NCBI RefSeq assembly: GCF_001436295.1
Contig: NZ_AYYY01000006.1
Location: forward strand, 1-64,000
Source: Paucilactobacillus vaccinostercus DSM 20634
Lineage (GTDB): Bacteria > Bacillota > Bacilli > Lactobacillales > Lactobacillaceae
Length of the DNA stretch: 64,000 nt
Reading direction: 5' to 3'
The translations under genes were made by a program, and so were the position numbers. This document shows, one piece after another, positions 48,814-58,973 of this stretch. Within the stretch, counting starts at the first letter, position 1; every line of letters starts with the position of its first letter. The notes below the pieces were generated by a model. The model had not been told where the DNA came from and ran no database searches. It saw only the letters and a program-made list of their open reading frames with translations.

Positions 48814-50196
48814 ATGTCAAATTCTCATAAAGTAAGTGGAAGTAACCATAACCGATATGCCAAGAATGTTTTGTTGGGAACGGTTGGTGCATTGGGATTG
48901 TTCGCTGTTGGAACGCAAACGGCAAACGCTTCAACTGTTACAGTTAAGCAAGGGGACACGGTGTGGAGCCTCGCTCAAAAATACGGTGTTTCAATTTCCG
49001 ACTTGGAATCTTCAAATACTAGCATTAAAAAAGTAAGCTCAACGGTTGATTTAATTTATTCTGGCCAGCAACTTAATTTATCAGGACAAAAGAAAGCAAC
49101 GACCACGACAACTGCTTCAGCATCTAGCTATGTCGTTCAAAGCGGGGACACGCTTTCAGCAATTGCCGCGAAATATGGTATTTCGGTCGATAAATTGGTA
49201 AAGGCAAATGGTATTCAAAATCAAGATTTCTTGCTTGTCGGCCAGAAATTGACATTGAATGCATCTGCAACGGCTAAGACAAGTACAACGTCAGCGACTG
49301 CAAAGAGTGCCGTTTCGGCAACTACGAGTTCATCGGCCAGTGTAGCCGGTCAATCAACTTCATTGACTAGTAGTGCTTCGAGTGTAGCGGCAACTGTGAG
49401 TTCATCCGCAGAAAGTGCTGCTACCACGACACAAACCAGTAAGGTGAATGAATCAGGAGTGTCGAGTACAACTGCTACTAGCACCACCACGGCATCATCA
49501 GCGACTGTGAGCTCTTCTGTAAGTGCATCATCTGTTTCGTCAGCGTCTGCAAGCAGTGCGACATCATCTTCAACAACTGTTCAGCGCAAAGTGCAGGTGG
49601 ACGCGACGTATCAGGTTGCTTCGAGTGCTGTTGCACAGAGTTCGAGCTCCCAAAAAGTGGCTTCAAGTGCTAGTGTTGCTTCATCGGCAACCACAAGCTC
49701 AAGTACTGCTGCATCATCAAGTGTTGCATCGTCATCGAGTACCAGTGCTGCCACATCGTCAAGTGCAACGCAGTCTAGCCAACAAGCCACAACGACAGCA
49801 AATTCGACGACAGCTTCGTCAAATACTGCCTTGCAGAGTGGATCGGTCGTTAGCCTTGCTGTTAAATTAGCAAGTGCTGGCATTCCTTATGTCTATGGCG
49901 GTAATACAACTTCTGGAATGGATTGTTCAGGACTTGTGCAATACGTCTTTAAATACGCGGACGGCGTTTCGTTGCCACATAATACGGTGGCACAAGAAGC
50001 ATATGTTTCTAAGCATTCGGTAGCCTCTGCTCAGCCTGGAGATATTTTATTCTGGGGTACACCAGGCAATACCTATCATGATGCAATTTATATTGGCAAC
50101 AATCAGTATGTTGCGGCACCACATACTGGCTCAAATGTTCAAATTCAGACCATTAGTAGTTACTTCATGCCTAGCTTTGCCGGAACTTTGAAGTAG
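48814..50196 (+). CDS. secreted LysM-NlpC/P60 peptidoglycan hydrolase
   Basis: 460 residues from the ATG at 48814. Signal peptide ending ATANA-like (GTQTANA, cleavage near 39), LysM 1 (about 41-88, VKQGDTVWSLAQKYGVS), LysM 2 (about 105-148, VQSGDTLSAIAAKYGIS), a 190-residue Ser/Ala/Thr linker, and a C-terminal NlpC/P60 endopeptidase (about 345-460) with C371 (MDCSGLV), H422 (TYHDAIYIG) and H437. It cleaves gamma-D-Glu-DAP type bonds and acts in wall turnover and daughter-cell separation. Monocistronic with a strong terminator. Confidence 0.93.
   Translation: MSNSHKVSGSNHNRYAKNVLLGTVGALGLFAVGTQTANASTVTVKQGDTVWSLAQKYGVSISDLESSNTSIKKVSSTVDLIYSGQQLNLSGQKKATTTTTASASSYVVQSGDTLSAIAAKYGISVDKLVKANGIQNQDFLLVGQKLTLNASATAKTSTTSATAKSAVSATTSSSASVAGQSTSLTSSASSVAATVSSSAESAATTTQTSKVNESGVSSTTATSTTTASSATVSSSVSASSVSSASASSATSSSTTVQRKVQVDATYQVASSAVAQSSSSQKVASSASVASSATTSSSTAASSSVASSSSTSAATSSSATQSSQQATTTANSTTASSNTALQSGSVVSLAVKLASAGIPYVYGGNTTSGMDCSGLVQYVFKYADGVSLPHNTVAQEAYVSKHSVASAQPGDILFWGTPGNTYHDAIYIGNNQYVAAPHTGSNVQIQTISSYFMPSFAGTLK
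48952..49850 (+). repeat. low-complexity Ser/Ala/Thr linker region
   Basis: The stretch between the second LysM and the P60 domain (about 49260-49850) is built from degenerate Ser, Ala and Thr codons such as runs of tca/agt/gca; it is a flexible, likely wall-spanning or glycosylated linker. The two LysM repeats precede it. Confidence 0.6.
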
Positions 50197-50201
50197 TACT
50201 T

Positions 50202-50247
50202 AAAAGCACATAAACTCGCGCGGTTCGCGGCTTTGTGTGCTTTTTTT
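50202..50247 (+). terminator. terminator after the LysM-P60 gene
   Basis: AAAAGCACA / TGTGCTTTT outer stem with an inner CGCG / CGCG stem, then TTTTTTT. Confidence 0.85.
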
Positions 50248-50364
50248 ATGTGTGTAACCAAATTGTAATGCTTAAATGGTTAACTTTCTGCCGGATTGGT
50301 GTTATATTCAATGTTGCAAATTTGAATTTGCTTTTAATACTTTACTGAAAAGGGAGTGTTTGAG

Positions 50365-50577
50365 GTGAGTAACAAATTTGAGATTCAGCAGGAATTAGCT
50401 GATGCTCAAAGTGCACTGACACAGCTTTGTCAAAAAGAAGCTAAGCGATCGTCTAGGCAAAATGTTACTGGAACGATTACAATTGAGCCGCAGTATGGAA
50501 AAGAAATGAATGATTTGCGTGAAGAATGCAGTCAATTGCGGATGATTTTGGATGCGATGGAAGCATCTGAAGATTAA
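50365..50577 (+). CDS. small coiled-coil protein of unknown function
   Basis: 70 residues from the GTG at 50365, which has AAAGGGAG 8 nt upstream (an in-frame GTG at 50356 lies in the SD). Two helical halves, QQELADAQSALTQLCQKEAK and EMNDLREECSQLRMILDAME, could form a hairpin or coiled coil. Soluble, no known family recognised. Own terminator. Confidence 0.65.
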   Translation: MSNKFEIQQELADAQSALTQLCQKEAKRSSRQNVTGTITIEPQYGKEMNDLREECSQLRMILDAMEASED

Positions 50578-50623
50578 AAAATCTCGAAGCGGAGTTTGAT
50601 AACTCTGATTCGAGATTTTTTTA
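50576..50623. terminator. bidirectional terminator
   Basis: AAAAATCTCGAA / TTCGAGATTTTT with an inner GAGTT / AACTC stem; shared by the small coiled-coil gene and the convergent lipid kinase. Confidence 0.85.
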
Positions 50624-51577
50624 TTTAATAGCTGTATCAATCCAGAATGGATACTGCTGTATCCCCATTGAAAGGTCGTAGAAGCGGTTCCCCATTTCTT
50701 CCCCATCAATCTGTCCAAACTCCAGTGATGTTGTTGTGACGTGGATTTTTTTTGCCTTGTAGTGGTGTACCCAATGGGACTTGAGATGACGTTTGAACAC
50801 GAGCAAGATCGAAACCCAGAGCAACATGAGCCAGTTTTTCCGTTCGATCACAATCAGTTCGAGTTCACCGCTGTGGACAGTGGCGTCGGGCAGTATTGCA
50901 ACGCCGCCACCAAAGTAGGGATGATTTGATGTTGTGACCAAAAAGGCCTTTTGATATAGGTCACGATGCTTGCCCATTTGCACCATTAATTGAAACGGTT
51001 CCTGATTGTAGAGGACACTAAATACCGAGGCAACATATGAAAGTGAACCGAGATGATATTTATTGAACTGCTTTTTGTGTGCCGATGCATTTGTTCGACT
51101 AACAACCGCGGCATCAAAGCCAATACCAATGTTGTTAAGAAAAAAGCCGGTCTCATGCTTAATAGCTTCGTTATATGTCCCAACATCGACTAAGGTCGGT
51201 TGTTGGCAATTTAATACTTGGCGAAGTGCTGTATCAGGGTCAGATGCCATTTTTAGCCCCCGAGCAAAATCGTTGCCCGAGCCGGCCGGAATATAGGCAA
51301 GTGGGATTCGATCGTCCCCAGTTTCAGAATGGCTGAGAACACCATTTAGCACCTGGTGAAGCGTTCCGTCGCCACCAATCACTAAAATAACCGTTTGCCG
51401 TGGGTCACGAGCATGCTTAATAATTTGTCCAGCTAAAAATTCTGCATGTCCCGCATATTGTGTTCTATTTAAATTATAGTTGACTTCCTGAGCTTGAAGT
51501 TGAGGTTCAATCCTCTGCCAGACTTTTTTCGCATTTCCACTACCGGCAAGCTCATTTAAAATAATTGAAAATTGCAC
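50621..51577 (-). CDS. diacylglycerol kinase family lipid kinase (DgkB/YegS-like)
   Basis: 318 residues. Glycine loop VIGGDGTLHQVLNG, AYIPAGSGNDFARGL, and a C-terminal FGQIDGEEM typical of the DagK catalytic family. It phosphorylates diacylglycerol from lipoteichoic acid synthesis or a related lipid. GTG start, GGAGG about 12 nt upstream. Monocistronic. Confidence 0.88.
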   Translation of the reverse strand: MQFSIILNELAGSGNAKKVWQRIEPQLQAQEVNYNLNRTQYAGHAEFLAGQIIKHARDPRQTVILVIGGDGTLHQVLNGVLSHSETGDDRIPLAYIPAGSGNDFARGLKMASDPDTALRQVLNCQQPTLVDVGTYNEAIKHETGFFLNNIGIGFDAAVVSRTNASAHKKQFNKYHLGSLSYVASVFSVLYNQEPFQLMVQMGKHRDLYQKAFLVTTSNHPYFGGGVAILPDATVHSGELELIVIERKNWLMLLWVSILLVFKRHLKSHWVHHYKAKKIHVTTTSLEFGQIDGEEMGNRFYDLSMGIQQYPFWIDTAIK

Positions 51578-51638
51578 GAACGGTTATTTCCTCCATCAAA
51601 AAACAAATGTTTTGACTATACAATGAAATTTACATAAC

Positions 51639-51673
51639 AAAAAACTGTCCTAGCAATTATCAGTTAGGACAGC
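51639..51673 (-). terminator. terminator after rpoY
   Basis: Minus strand: CTGTCCTAACTG / CTAGGACAG-type stem with a T-run (plus-strand A-run at about 51636-51644). Confidence 0.8.
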
Positions 51674-51680
51674 GGTTACT

Positions 51681-51893
51681 TTAAAACTTTGCAATCTTGA
51701 AATCTGGGTTTTGTTTTTCGTATTCCAAGGCCTTATCAGATAATTCTTCGATATATTCAATGTTGAATTCCGTATTGCCTTCGGCTTGAATCCGGGCCTC
51801 TGGTTCTGAATCGGCTTCAAGATACATTGAATGCGTATCTTCACGTTTAGGATTACGAATCTTTGTGTCTTGATAGTAAATTTTAAAAATCAT
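51681..51893 (-). CDS. rpoY: RNA polymerase epsilon subunit RpoY
   Basis: 70 residues. MIFKIYYQDTKIRNPKRED at the N-terminus and MYLEADSEPEAR are diagnostic of the DUF1447/RpoY family, an RNA polymerase accessory subunit of Firmicutes. SD AAGGAG. In many Firmicutes it heads an operon with rnjA (RNase J); here it stands alone with a terminator 8 nt after the stop, and the next gene is the lipid kinase. Confidence 0.93.
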   Translation of the reverse strand: MIFKIYYQDTKIRNPKREDTHSMYLEADSEPEARIQAEGNTEFNIEYIEELSDKALEYEKQNPDFKIAKF

Positions 51894-52043
51894 TATAAAG
51901 GCTCCTTAATACATAGTCATAAAACTTTACAGTCTATATCTTATCACAATCTAAGCTTAGATGGTAAATGTTATGAAATTCTCATTTTATTTTGTTTCAA
52001 ATTATGAACATGGTATGCTTAGCAAAAGAGATGGGGTGATGAA

Positions 52044-52529
52044 ATGCTATTAATTGTCATAATTTGTTTAGCAATTATTATCGCGGTACTTGTATACGAA
52101 GTGATTCGACGTGAGATTACAAAACATGCTACACTAATTGTTAGAAATGATGCTCAAAGAAACACGGATCAGGCCATGAAAGAAGCTGTGAAATCTTTGG
52201 TCACTCATCAAATTGTGCGACCAAATGAAATTGATTTTGGCGAGTCTCAAACTGTCGCGGATGTGTGGGGAAAAGGTGTAATGGCTTTTGAATACGTGTT
52301 GCATAGCGATTTAGTTGAGAAAGTTGATCTCAAACAAGTCCATCAAGTGTTGAATCAAGGATTAGCGCAGTATGAAAATGATCATCAGATTTCTCGTGTA
52401 CCTAAGGCACAAGAAGCATTTTTAGTGACTGATGCGTGGGTATATGAGCAACAATTGCACATTGATGTTGCGTATATTATCAATGATGCCACATACCAAT
52501 ATATTTACGACTTGAAAAAAATCAGTTAA
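52044..52529 (+). CDS. N-terminally anchored protein of unknown function
   Basis: 161 residues. One N-terminal membrane helix (LLIVIICLAIIIAVLVYEVI) and a soluble alpha-beta domain (KSLVTHQIVRPNEIDFGESQ, YIINDATYQYIYDLKKI). No signal cleavage site. Family not recognised; a membrane protein at this position between rpoY and def is common in lactobacilli. SD GGGGTG. Convergent with def. Confidence 0.7.
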   Translation: MLLIVIICLAIIIAVLVYEVIRREITKHATLIVRNDAQRNTDQAMKEAVKSLVTHQIVRPNEIDFGESQTVADVWGKGVMAFEYVLHSDLVEKVDLKQVHQVLNQGLAQYENDHQISRVPKAQEAFLVTDAWVYEQQLHIDVAYIINDATYQYIYDLKKIS

Positions 52530-52568
52530 TAAAGATAACTCTGTTTACTAATTCACATATTTTAAGAT

Positions 52569-52614
52569 AAAAAAAAGATCGAAACGTTAACTAAATTGAC
52601 GTTTCGATCTTTTT
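52569..52614. terminator. bidirectional terminator between the 52044 gene and def
   Basis: Perfect stem AAAAAGATCGAAACGT / ACGTTTCGATCTTTTT with an 11-nt loop. Confidence 0.9.
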
Positions 52615-52617
52615 GAG

Positions 52618-53178
52618 TTAGCTAAGCATTACGGTATCGTCAGGGGCCTTAAATGGGTTGTCCTTGTTAATGTGATCGTAAAATAGCGTCCCATGTAGGT
52701 GATCAATTTCATGCTGGCAAACGATTGCAGGGTAGTGTTTGAGCCGAATAGTATGTTGTGTGCCAGAAACATCTTGATAGCGCAATGTAATGCGATCATG
52801 ACGTGGAACATATCCAGGGACATCTTCATCGACTGATAAGCAACCTTCACCTTCTGTTAGTGCCCCAGGTTGCACCGATTCACTGACAATTACGGGATTA
52901 ATAATAACATCTTTAAAAACAGGTTTCCCATCATCTTCTTCAGCTGGCACTAGGACAGCCGCCATCTGCTTTGAAACGCCCACTTGTGGGGCAGCCAGTC
53001 CGACGCCTGCTCGTAATTTATACTTTTCACAGAGCTCAGGATTCTGACTAATTTCCAGATATTCCATCATATCAGTGGCCAATTGTTTGTCTTCATCTGA
53101 CAGTGGAAAATCAACCAATGGGGCCTGGGTTCGTAATACCGGATCGCCGTCTCGGACAATATCTTTCATTAAAATCAA
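52618..53178 (-). CDS. def: peptide deformylase
   Basis: 186 residues from the TTG at 53178, which has GGAG 9 nt upstream and gives the usual [12 protein letters not shown]-terminus; longer in-frame ATG starts add residues not seen in the family. Motifs: [10 protein letters not shown] (58-67), EGCLS (metal ligand C113) and QHEIDH (H156, E157, H160). It removes the formyl group from nascent proteins. Divergent from pdhA. Confidence 0.94.
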   Translation of the reverse strand: MILMKDIVRDGDPVLRTQAPLVDFPLSDEDKQLATDMMEYLEISQNPELCEKYKLRAGVGLAAPQVGVSKQMAAVLVPAEEDDGKPVFKDVIINPVIVSESVQPGALTEGEGCLSVDEDVPGYVPRHDRITLRYQDVSGTQHTIRLKHYPAIVCQHEIDHLHGTLFYDHINKDNPFKAPDDTVMLS

Positions 53179-53352
53179 TACGTTCATCTCCAAAATTAGA
53201 TTCCACAAAAACTGCTAGTTTAAGTCTAGCATAAATTGAATCGGATGAGAATAATGAGAAGTTAGTGGACTTTGTGAAAAAGGTAACTGTGTATTAGATA
53301 TTAACTTCTAATACAAAATACGCTTATTTGCGTATGAAACGGGTTGCATTTA

Positions 53353-53401
53353 TATAATAGGGGTGTATACTTTGAATTGAGGACAAATAAAGCGCTTACA
53401 T
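53353..53401 (+). promoter_or_regulatory. pdhA promoter -10 and CcpA cre site
   Basis: TATAAT at 53353-53358 with TTGCGT at 53328 (19-nt spacer). About 30 nt downstream, 53388-53401 reads TAAAGCGCTTACAT; its reverse complement ATGTAAGCGCTTTA fits the cre consensus TGNAANCGNWNNCW with one mismatch. A downstream position suggests roadblock repression by CcpA. Confidence 0.6.
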
Positions 53402-53433
53402 AGTGCTGATAAAAAGAAAGGAACGTGTGTATT

Positions 53434-54540
53434 ATGGCCAACAAAGGTAAGAACGCGGTCGATTTTGCTGCAATAAAGGCAGATTTGGGCAGTGATTTTA
53501 AGCCAGTTCAAATTTTGGATAACGACGGTAACGTTGTCGATTCAGAACTGATGGCAAATTTTTCTGATGATCAACTTGTTGATTTTATGAAGAAGATCGT
53601 GTGGGAAAGAGCGCTTCATGAACAAACCATGAATTTTTCTCGTCAAGGACGATTAGGATTTTATGCACCAACATACGGTGAAGAGGCAAGTGAAATGGGG
53701 ACTGTTTCTGCATTTAAGGAGAATGACTTCCTATTGCCGGCATACCGCGACCTTCCGCAATTGATTCAGCATGGCGCTACGGTTACTGAAGGTTACTTAT
53801 GGTCCCGAGGACATGTAAAGGGAAATCAGTTCAAAGCACGGGCCTTAATGCCACAAATCATTATTGGCGCACAAATGGTTGAAACGGCTGGAGTTGCTTT
53901 GGGACTGAAGAAGAATGGTGAGGATGCGGTGGCGTTCTCATATACAGGTGATGGTGGTACTTCACAAGGGGATACCTATGAGGGGATGAACTTTGCAGGG
54001 GCCTTCCAAGCACCGGCAGTATTCATTATTCAAAATAATGGCTTTGCGATTTCCGTTCCACGTCGCAAGCAAACAGCGGCAACGACACTGGCACAAAAGG
54101 CGGTCGCCTCAGGTATTCCAAGTATTCAAGTTGATGGGATGGATGTACTGGCTTGCTATCAAGTTGCTAAGGAAGCCCGGGAGTTTGCAGTAGCTGGTAA
54201 TGGTCCAGTGATGATTGAAACGCTGACTTACCGATTTGGTGCTCACAGTAGTGCCGGTGATGATCCAAGTAGATACCGGACGAAGGAAGAAGAAAAACCG
54301 TGGTTCGATCATGATCCGCTTATCCGGATGCGTAAGTATTTAACCGGTAAGGGACTATGGGATCAAGAGACTGAAGATAAGTACGTAGAAGAATGTAAAG
54401 CATCATTCAAGGATGCCATCAAAGAAGCAGACAACGTTGAACCAGAAAAGGTTTCGGATATGCTTAAGAATACATTTGAAGTACCAACCCCAGATATTGC
54501 AAAACAAATTACCGAATTTGAAGCAAAGGAGTCGAAGTAA
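53434..54540 (+). CDS. pdhA: pyruvate dehydrogenase E1 component, alpha subunit
   Basis: 368 residues from the ATG at 53434 (SD AAAGGA; an in-frame GTG at 53425 is too close). Thiamine pyrophosphate motif [18 protein letters not shown] ending in [10 protein letters not shown] and the phosphorylation-loop region [18 protein letters not shown]. Forms the E1 heterotetramer with PdhB and decarboxylates pyruvate. First gene of pdhABCD; cre site upstream. Confidence 0.95.
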   Translation: MANKGKNAVDFAAIKADLGSDFKPVQILDNDGNVVDSELMANFSDDQLVDFMKKIVWERALHEQTMNFSRQGRLGFYAPTYGEEASEMGTVSAFKENDFLLPAYRDLPQLIQHGATVTEGYLWSRGHVKGNQFKARALMPQIIIGAQMVETAGVALGLKKNGEDAVAFSYTGDGGTSQGDTYEGMNFAGAFQAPAVFIIQNNGFAISVPRRKQTAATTLAQKAVASGIPSIQVDGMDVLACYQVAKEAREFAVAGNGPVMIETLTYRFGAHSSAGDDPSRYRTKEEEKPWFDHDPLIRMRKYLTGKGLWDQETEDKYVEECKASFKDAIKEADNVEPEKVSDMLKNTFEVPTPDIAKQITEFEAKESK

Positions 54541-54542
54541 TC

Positions 54543-55520
54543 ATGACTAAAAAATCTTACATTCAAGCGATCACAGACGGTCTTGATATTGCGTTAGGGG
54601 AAGACTCAAAGACGCTGATCTTCGGTGAAGATGTCGGTAAAAATGGAGGCGTTTTCAGAACAACACAGGGACTTCAAGACAAGTATGGCGAAGACCGCGT
54701 TTTTGATACGCCACTGGCTGAATCAGGAATTCTGGGCCTATCAATTGGGTTAGGGCTAACTGGTTGGCGACCGATTCCTGAAATTCAATTTATGGGATTT
54801 ACGTTTGAAGCGATTGACTCAGTTGCCGGACAAATGGCTCGGACACGGTTTCGCTTTGGTGGTCAGAAGAATTTACCGATTACAATTCGGACCCCATTTG
54901 GTGGAGGAACGCATACGGCAGAAATGCATGCGGATAACCTCGAAAACTTCTTTACAGGAATTCCTGGATTGCGTGTTGTAACACCAAGTAATCCATATGA
55001 TGCTAAAGGATTAGTTATTTCTGCAATTGAAAATAATGATCCCGTGTTGTTCATGGAAAATTTGAAGTTATATCGCTCCATGAAAGACGATATTCCGGAT
55101 GAAAAGTATACGGTACCTTTAGACAAGGCTAAAGTTGTTCGGGAAGGAACCGACTTAACGATTGTGGCGTACAGTGCTGAAGTTAATGAATCGTTAAAAG
55201 TAGCTGATAAATTAGCTAAAGAAAATGTTTCGGTTGAAGTCGTTGATTTGCGGTCGTTATCACCGATCGATACAGATACAATTTTTGCCTCAGTTGAAAA
55301 GACGCACAAAGTTGTCGTGGTACAAGAGGCCCAAAAAATGGCTGGTGTTGGAGCACATGTTGCTTCAGAAATTTCAGAACATGCGATTATGTCATTAGAT
55401 GCACCTATTGGTCGTGTTGCAGCTCCTAATTCGGTCTATCCATTTGCACAGGCAGAAAATGTGTGGATTCCAGGGGTTGATGAAATCGAAGCTAAGGCTC
55501 GTGAAATCCTGGATTACTAA
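54543..55520 (+). CDS. pdhB: pyruvate dehydrogenase E1 component, beta subunit
   Basis: 325 residues. [18 protein letters not shown] near the N-terminus, [33 protein letters not shown] and C-terminal transketolase domain [15 protein letters not shown]. Two nt after pdhA, so translation is probably coupled. Confidence 0.96.
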   Translation: MTKKSYIQAITDGLDIALGEDSKTLIFGEDVGKNGGVFRTTQGLQDKYGEDRVFDTPLAESGILGLSIGLGLTGWRPIPEIQFMGFTFEAIDSVAGQMARTRFRFGGQKNLPITIRTPFGGGTHTAEMHADNLENFFTGIPGLRVVTPSNPYDAKGLVISAIENNDPVLFMENLKLYRSMKDDIPDEKYTVPLDKAKVVREGTDLTIVAYSAEVNESLKVADKLAKENVSVEVVDLRSLSPIDTDTIFASVEKTHKVVVVQEAQKMAGVGAHVASEISEHAIMSLDAPIGRVAAPNSVYPFAQAENVWIPGVDEIEAKAREILDY

Positions 55521-55553
55521 TAATTAATTGGAGAACGAAAGGAAGTCTGCTTT

Positions 55554-57158
55554 ATGGCATTTAAATTTAAACTCCCAGAACTTGGAGAAGGTATGGCCGA
55601 AGGTGAAGTAGCAACTTGGCTGGTCAAGGAAGGCGACAAAGTTAATGAGGATGATACGCTGGTTGAAATCCAAAATGACAAGTCAGTTTCAGAGCTACCG
55701 TCGCCCGTTTCAGGAACGGTAAAAAAGATCGTTGCTCAGGAAGGGGATACGGTAGAAATTGGAGACACCCTAGTTGAAATTGATGATGGATCAGCAGATA
55801 CAGCAGATGACGCGCCAGAATCTACGGCGCCGGCAGCGGTAACTGCTACGACGGCTCCTCAGTCAGGCGGTGCATATGAATTTAAGCTTCCCGAACTTGG
55901 CGAAGGAATGGCGGAAGGTGATATTTCATCATGGCTTGTCAAAGTTGGTGATACGGTTAAGGAAGATGATCCACTGGTCGAAATCCAAAACGATAAGTCC
56001 GTGTCAGAACTGCCTTCACCGGTTGCTGGAACAATCGTCGAGATTGTGAAGCAAGAAGGTGAGACCGCTGAAATTGGGGATGTGTTAGTTAAGATCGATG
56101 ACGGAAAAGTACATGAATCGACATCATCAGCAGCTACTGGTGATGGCACTGACTCACAGAGTACGACACCAGCACCGACAGGTGGCGATGGCGTACCTAC
56201 CATTTCCGATCCCAATAAATTAGTTCTTGCAATGCCATCAGTTCGTCAGTATGCGCGTGATAAGGGAATTGATATCAGCACAGTAACACCTTCTGGCAAC
56301 CATGGTCAGATTTTAAAAGCTGATATCGATAACTTTAACGGTGCTACACCGGCCAAGGCGGCGCCAACAGCACCTAAGACTGAAAAAACGGCTGAGGTGG
56401 CAACCACGAAGTCAACTGGTCAGGCAGTTAAACCATACAAATCAGACCAACCGGAATTAGAAACTCGTGAAAAAATGACGCCAATGAGAAAGATCATTGC
56501 TAAATCAATGAGAACCTCAAAGGATATTGCACCCCACGTAACATCATTTGATGATGTTGAAGTGAGTGCTCTAATGGATAATCGTAAGAAGTACAAACAA
56601 ATAGCTGCCGATCAGGGTGTACATTTAACGTTCTTACCATACATTGTCAAGGCGTTAGTGGCCACGTTGAAGAAATTCCCTGAATTTAATGCTTCCATCG
56701 ACGATACGACACAAGAAGTTGTTTACAAGCACTACTACAATATTGGAATTGCCACCAACACGGATCATGGCCTATATGTACCAAATATTAAAAATGCTGA
56801 CGCCAAGGGTATGTTCCAAATTGCTAAGGAAATTAGTGAAAATACACAGGCGGCATACGACAATAAGCTTAGCCCACAGTCTATGAAGGGCGGCTCAATT
56901 ACAATTAGTAACGTTGGCTCAATTGGCGGTGGTTGGTTTACACCAGTCATTAATCAACCGGAAGTTGCAATTCTTGGTGTCGGTAAGATTGCGAAGGAAC
57001 CAATTGTAGATGAAAATGGCGCAATTGTTGTTGGTAAAATGCTGAAATTGTCATTGAGCTATGACCATCGATTGATTGATGGTGCGTTAGCACAAAACGC
57101 ATTGAACTACATGAATGAATTGCTTCATGATCCAGAATTGTTATTAATGGAAGGATGA
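55554..57158 (+). CDS. pdhC: pyruvate dehydrogenase E2, dihydrolipoamide acetyltransferase
   Basis: 534 residues. Two lipoyl domains with lipoyl lysines K43 and K148 (each in [15 protein letters not shown]), Ala/Pro/Thr linkers, an E3-binding domain (about 222-262, [17 protein letters not shown]) and the acyltransferase core with [11 protein letters not shown] near the C-terminus. It transfers acetyl groups to CoA and forms the complex core. The duplicated lipoyl domains are nearly identical around the lysine. Confidence 0.96.
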   Translation: MAFKFKLPELGEGMAEGEVATWLVKEGDKVNEDDTLVEIQNDKSVSELPSPVSGTVKKIVAQEGDTVEIGDTLVEIDDGSADTADDAPESTAPAAVTATTAPQSGGAYEFKLPELGEGMAEGDISSWLVKVGDTVKEDDPLVEIQNDKSVSELPSPVAGTIVEIVKQEGETAEIGDVLVKIDDGKVHESTSSAATGDGTDSQSTTPAPTGGDGVPTISDPNKLVLAMPSVRQYARDKGIDISTVTPSGNHGQILKADIDNFNGATPAKAAPTAPKTEKTAEVATTKSTGQAVKPYKSDQPELETREKMTPMRKIIAKSMRTSKDIAPHVTSFDDVEVSALMDNRKKYKQIAADQGVHLTFLPYIVKALVATLKKFPEFNASIDDTTQEVVYKHYYNIGIATNTDHGLYVPNIKNADAKGMFQIAKEISENTQAAYDNKLSPQSMKGGSITISNVGSIGGGWFTPVINQPEVAILGVGKIAKEPIVDENGAIVVGKMLKLSLSYDHRLIDGALAQNALNYMNELLHDPELLLMEG

Positions 57159-57165
57159 TTAGCAT

Positions 57166-58587
57166 ATGGCAGACGTTGAAGAAAAAGACACAGTAATTAT
57201 CGGTGGTGGCCCTGGTGGCTACGTTGCTGCAATTCGAGCTTCCGAATTAGGCCAAAAAGTGACACTAATTGAAAAGGCTGAATTAGGCGGTGTGTGTTTG
57301 AATGTGGGATGCGTTCCCTCCAAAGCTTTAATTAGCGCTGGACACCGACTTCAAGATGCAAATGATGCGTCAACCTTTGGGATTACCACGCAACCAGCAA
57401 CAATTGACTTTGCCAAAACACAGGAATGGAAAAAGACAAAAGTTGTTGACCGAATGACCGGTGGTGTCAAGATGCTTCTCAAGAAACACAAGGTAGAAGT
57501 CATTCAAGGTGAAGCCTTTCTAGACAGTGATAGTCAATTGCGTGTCATGTCCGTTGGACCTAAGCAGTTTATGGATAATGGTGGTGGCATGACGATCAAG
57601 TTTAACAACCTGATTTTAGCTACTGGAAGTCGGCCGGTTGAAATTCCAAACTTCAAGTTTGAAGGTCGAGTGGTTGATTCTACCGGTGCACTTGATTTAA
57701 CGGAGATTCCGCACGAATTAGTTGTTATTGGCGGTGGCTATATTGGTACTGAGCTGGCGGGTGCGTATGCCAACTTAGGATCGCATGTCACAATCTTAGA
57801 AGGAACGCCTTCAATTTTACCTAACTTTGAAAAAGACCTAGTTTCGTTAGCATTAAAGGGGCTCAAGAAAAAGGGCGTTGATGTCATCACCAAGGCAATG
57901 GCTAAGAAAGCGGAGCAAGATGATCAAAGCGTGATCGTAACGTATGATGCCGACGGTGAAGAAACGAGTATTAAGGCTGATTACTGCCTAGTTTCGGTTG
58001 GCCGGCGACCAAACACTGATAATTTTGGCCTTGAGATGACCAGTGTCAAAACAACCGATCGTGGGTTGGTTGAGGTTGACCAGCAGGGACGTACAAGTGT
58101 TAAGAACATTTTTGCAATTGGTGATATTGTCGCTGGTCCTGCATTGGCGCACAAGGCGTTCTTTGAAGCTAAAACGGCTGCGGGTGCTATTGCAGGCAAG
58201 AATACAGCTAACGATTGGGTTGGCGTACCAGCGGTTTGCTTTACAGATCCGGAACTAGCGACGGTTGGACTCAATCAAGCAAGTGCTAAAGAAAAGGGAA
58301 TTGCAATTAGTACAGCGAAGTTCCCATTTGCTGGTAATGCAAGAGCCGTTTCACTGGACGAACCAGAGGGCTTTGTACGATTGGTTTACACAAAGGACGA
58401 AGGAAATCTGGTTGGTGCACAGGTGGCTGGTCCAGAAGCGAGCGATTTAATTGCTGAGCTTTCCTTGGCAGTTAATGCAGGAATGAATGTTGAGGATGTG
58501 GCACTGACGATTCATCCGCACCCAACGTTGAGTGAACCTATCCAAGAGGCTGCAGATATTGCGCTAGGATATCCAACACACATCTAG
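57166..58587 (+). CDS. pdhD: dihydrolipoyl dehydrogenase (E3)
   Basis: 473 residues. FAD motif IIGGGPGGYVAAIRA, redox disulfide C44-x4-C49 in GGVCLNVGCVPSKAL, NAD motif VVIGGGYIGTELAGAYANLG, and the C-terminal active-site IHPHPTLSEP. It reoxidises dihydrolipoamide. Terminator follows, closing pdhABCD. Confidence 0.96.
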   Translation: MADVEEKDTVIIGGGPGGYVAAIRASELGQKVTLIEKAELGGVCLNVGCVPSKALISAGHRLQDANDASTFGITTQPATIDFAKTQEWKKTKVVDRMTGGVKMLLKKHKVEVIQGEAFLDSDSQLRVMSVGPKQFMDNGGGMTIKFNNLILATGSRPVEIPNFKFEGRVVDSTGALDLTEIPHELVVIGGGYIGTELAGAYANLGSHVTILEGTPSILPNFEKDLVSLALKGLKKKGVDVITKAMAKKAEQDDQSVIVTYDADGEETSIKADYCLVSVGRRPNTDNFGLEMTSVKTTDRGLVEVDQQGRTSVKNIFAIGDIVAGPALAHKAFFEAKTAAGAIAGKNTANDWVGVPAVCFTDPELATVGLNQASAKEKGIAISTAKFPFAGNARAVSLDEPEGFVRLVYTKDEGNLVGAQVAGPEASDLIAELSLAVNAGMNVEDVALTIHPHPTLSEPIQEAADIALGYPTHI

Positions 58588-58605
58588 CATGTAGTGATTG
58601 ATGAC

Positions 58606-58646
58606 TAAAAAAGTCTGATCCTTCGTACTGAAAGGTCAGACTTTTT
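58606..58646 (+). terminator. terminator after pdhD
   Basis: AAAAAAGTCTGATCCTT / AAGGTCAGACTTTTT with a CGTACTG loop. Confidence 0.88.
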
Positions 58647-58685
58647 GGTGTGGTCTGTGTTAAAATGGCGCTAGGAGTGATGACG

Positions 58686-58970
58686 ATGAGTAATCAAAAC
58701 TATAGTTACCCACTAGATCCAAGCTGGTCGACTGCCGAAATTATAACGGTGACACAGATGTTTGGACTAGTTGAAGATGCTTATGAATCTGGGGCAGATC
58801 GACAACAGATTCTAGATCAGTATCAAGAATTCAAAGCAATTGTACAATCGAAATCTCAGGAGAAGCAACTGGGAAAACAGTTTAAGCAAGATTCTGGTTA
58901 TGAACTTTATGATGTTATTAAGACAGCGCAGAGTTCGACGCAGAAAAAAATCTTAATAAGAGGGATTTAG
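58686..58970 (+). CDS. UPF0223 family protein (YktA-like)
   Basis: 94 residues from the ATG at 58686 (TAGGAG about 8 nt upstream; further upstream in-frame starts lack an SD). NYSYPLDPSWSTAEIITVTQ and YELYDVIKTAQ are typical of UPF0223. Small soluble helical protein, function unknown. 3 nt before the inositol monophosphatase-like gene. Confidence 0.85.
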   Translation: MSNQNYSYPLDPSWSTAEIITVTQMFGLVEDAYESGADRQQILDQYQEFKAIVQSKSQEKQLGKQFKQDSGYELYDVIKTAQSSTQKKILIRGI

Positions 58971-58973
58971 CGA

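Noticed and set aside
49478-49883. Long open frames on both strands inside the LysM-P60 linker
   Set aside because: They arise from the Ser/Ala/Thr low-complexity repeats and have no SD or family likeness; shadows of the real gene.
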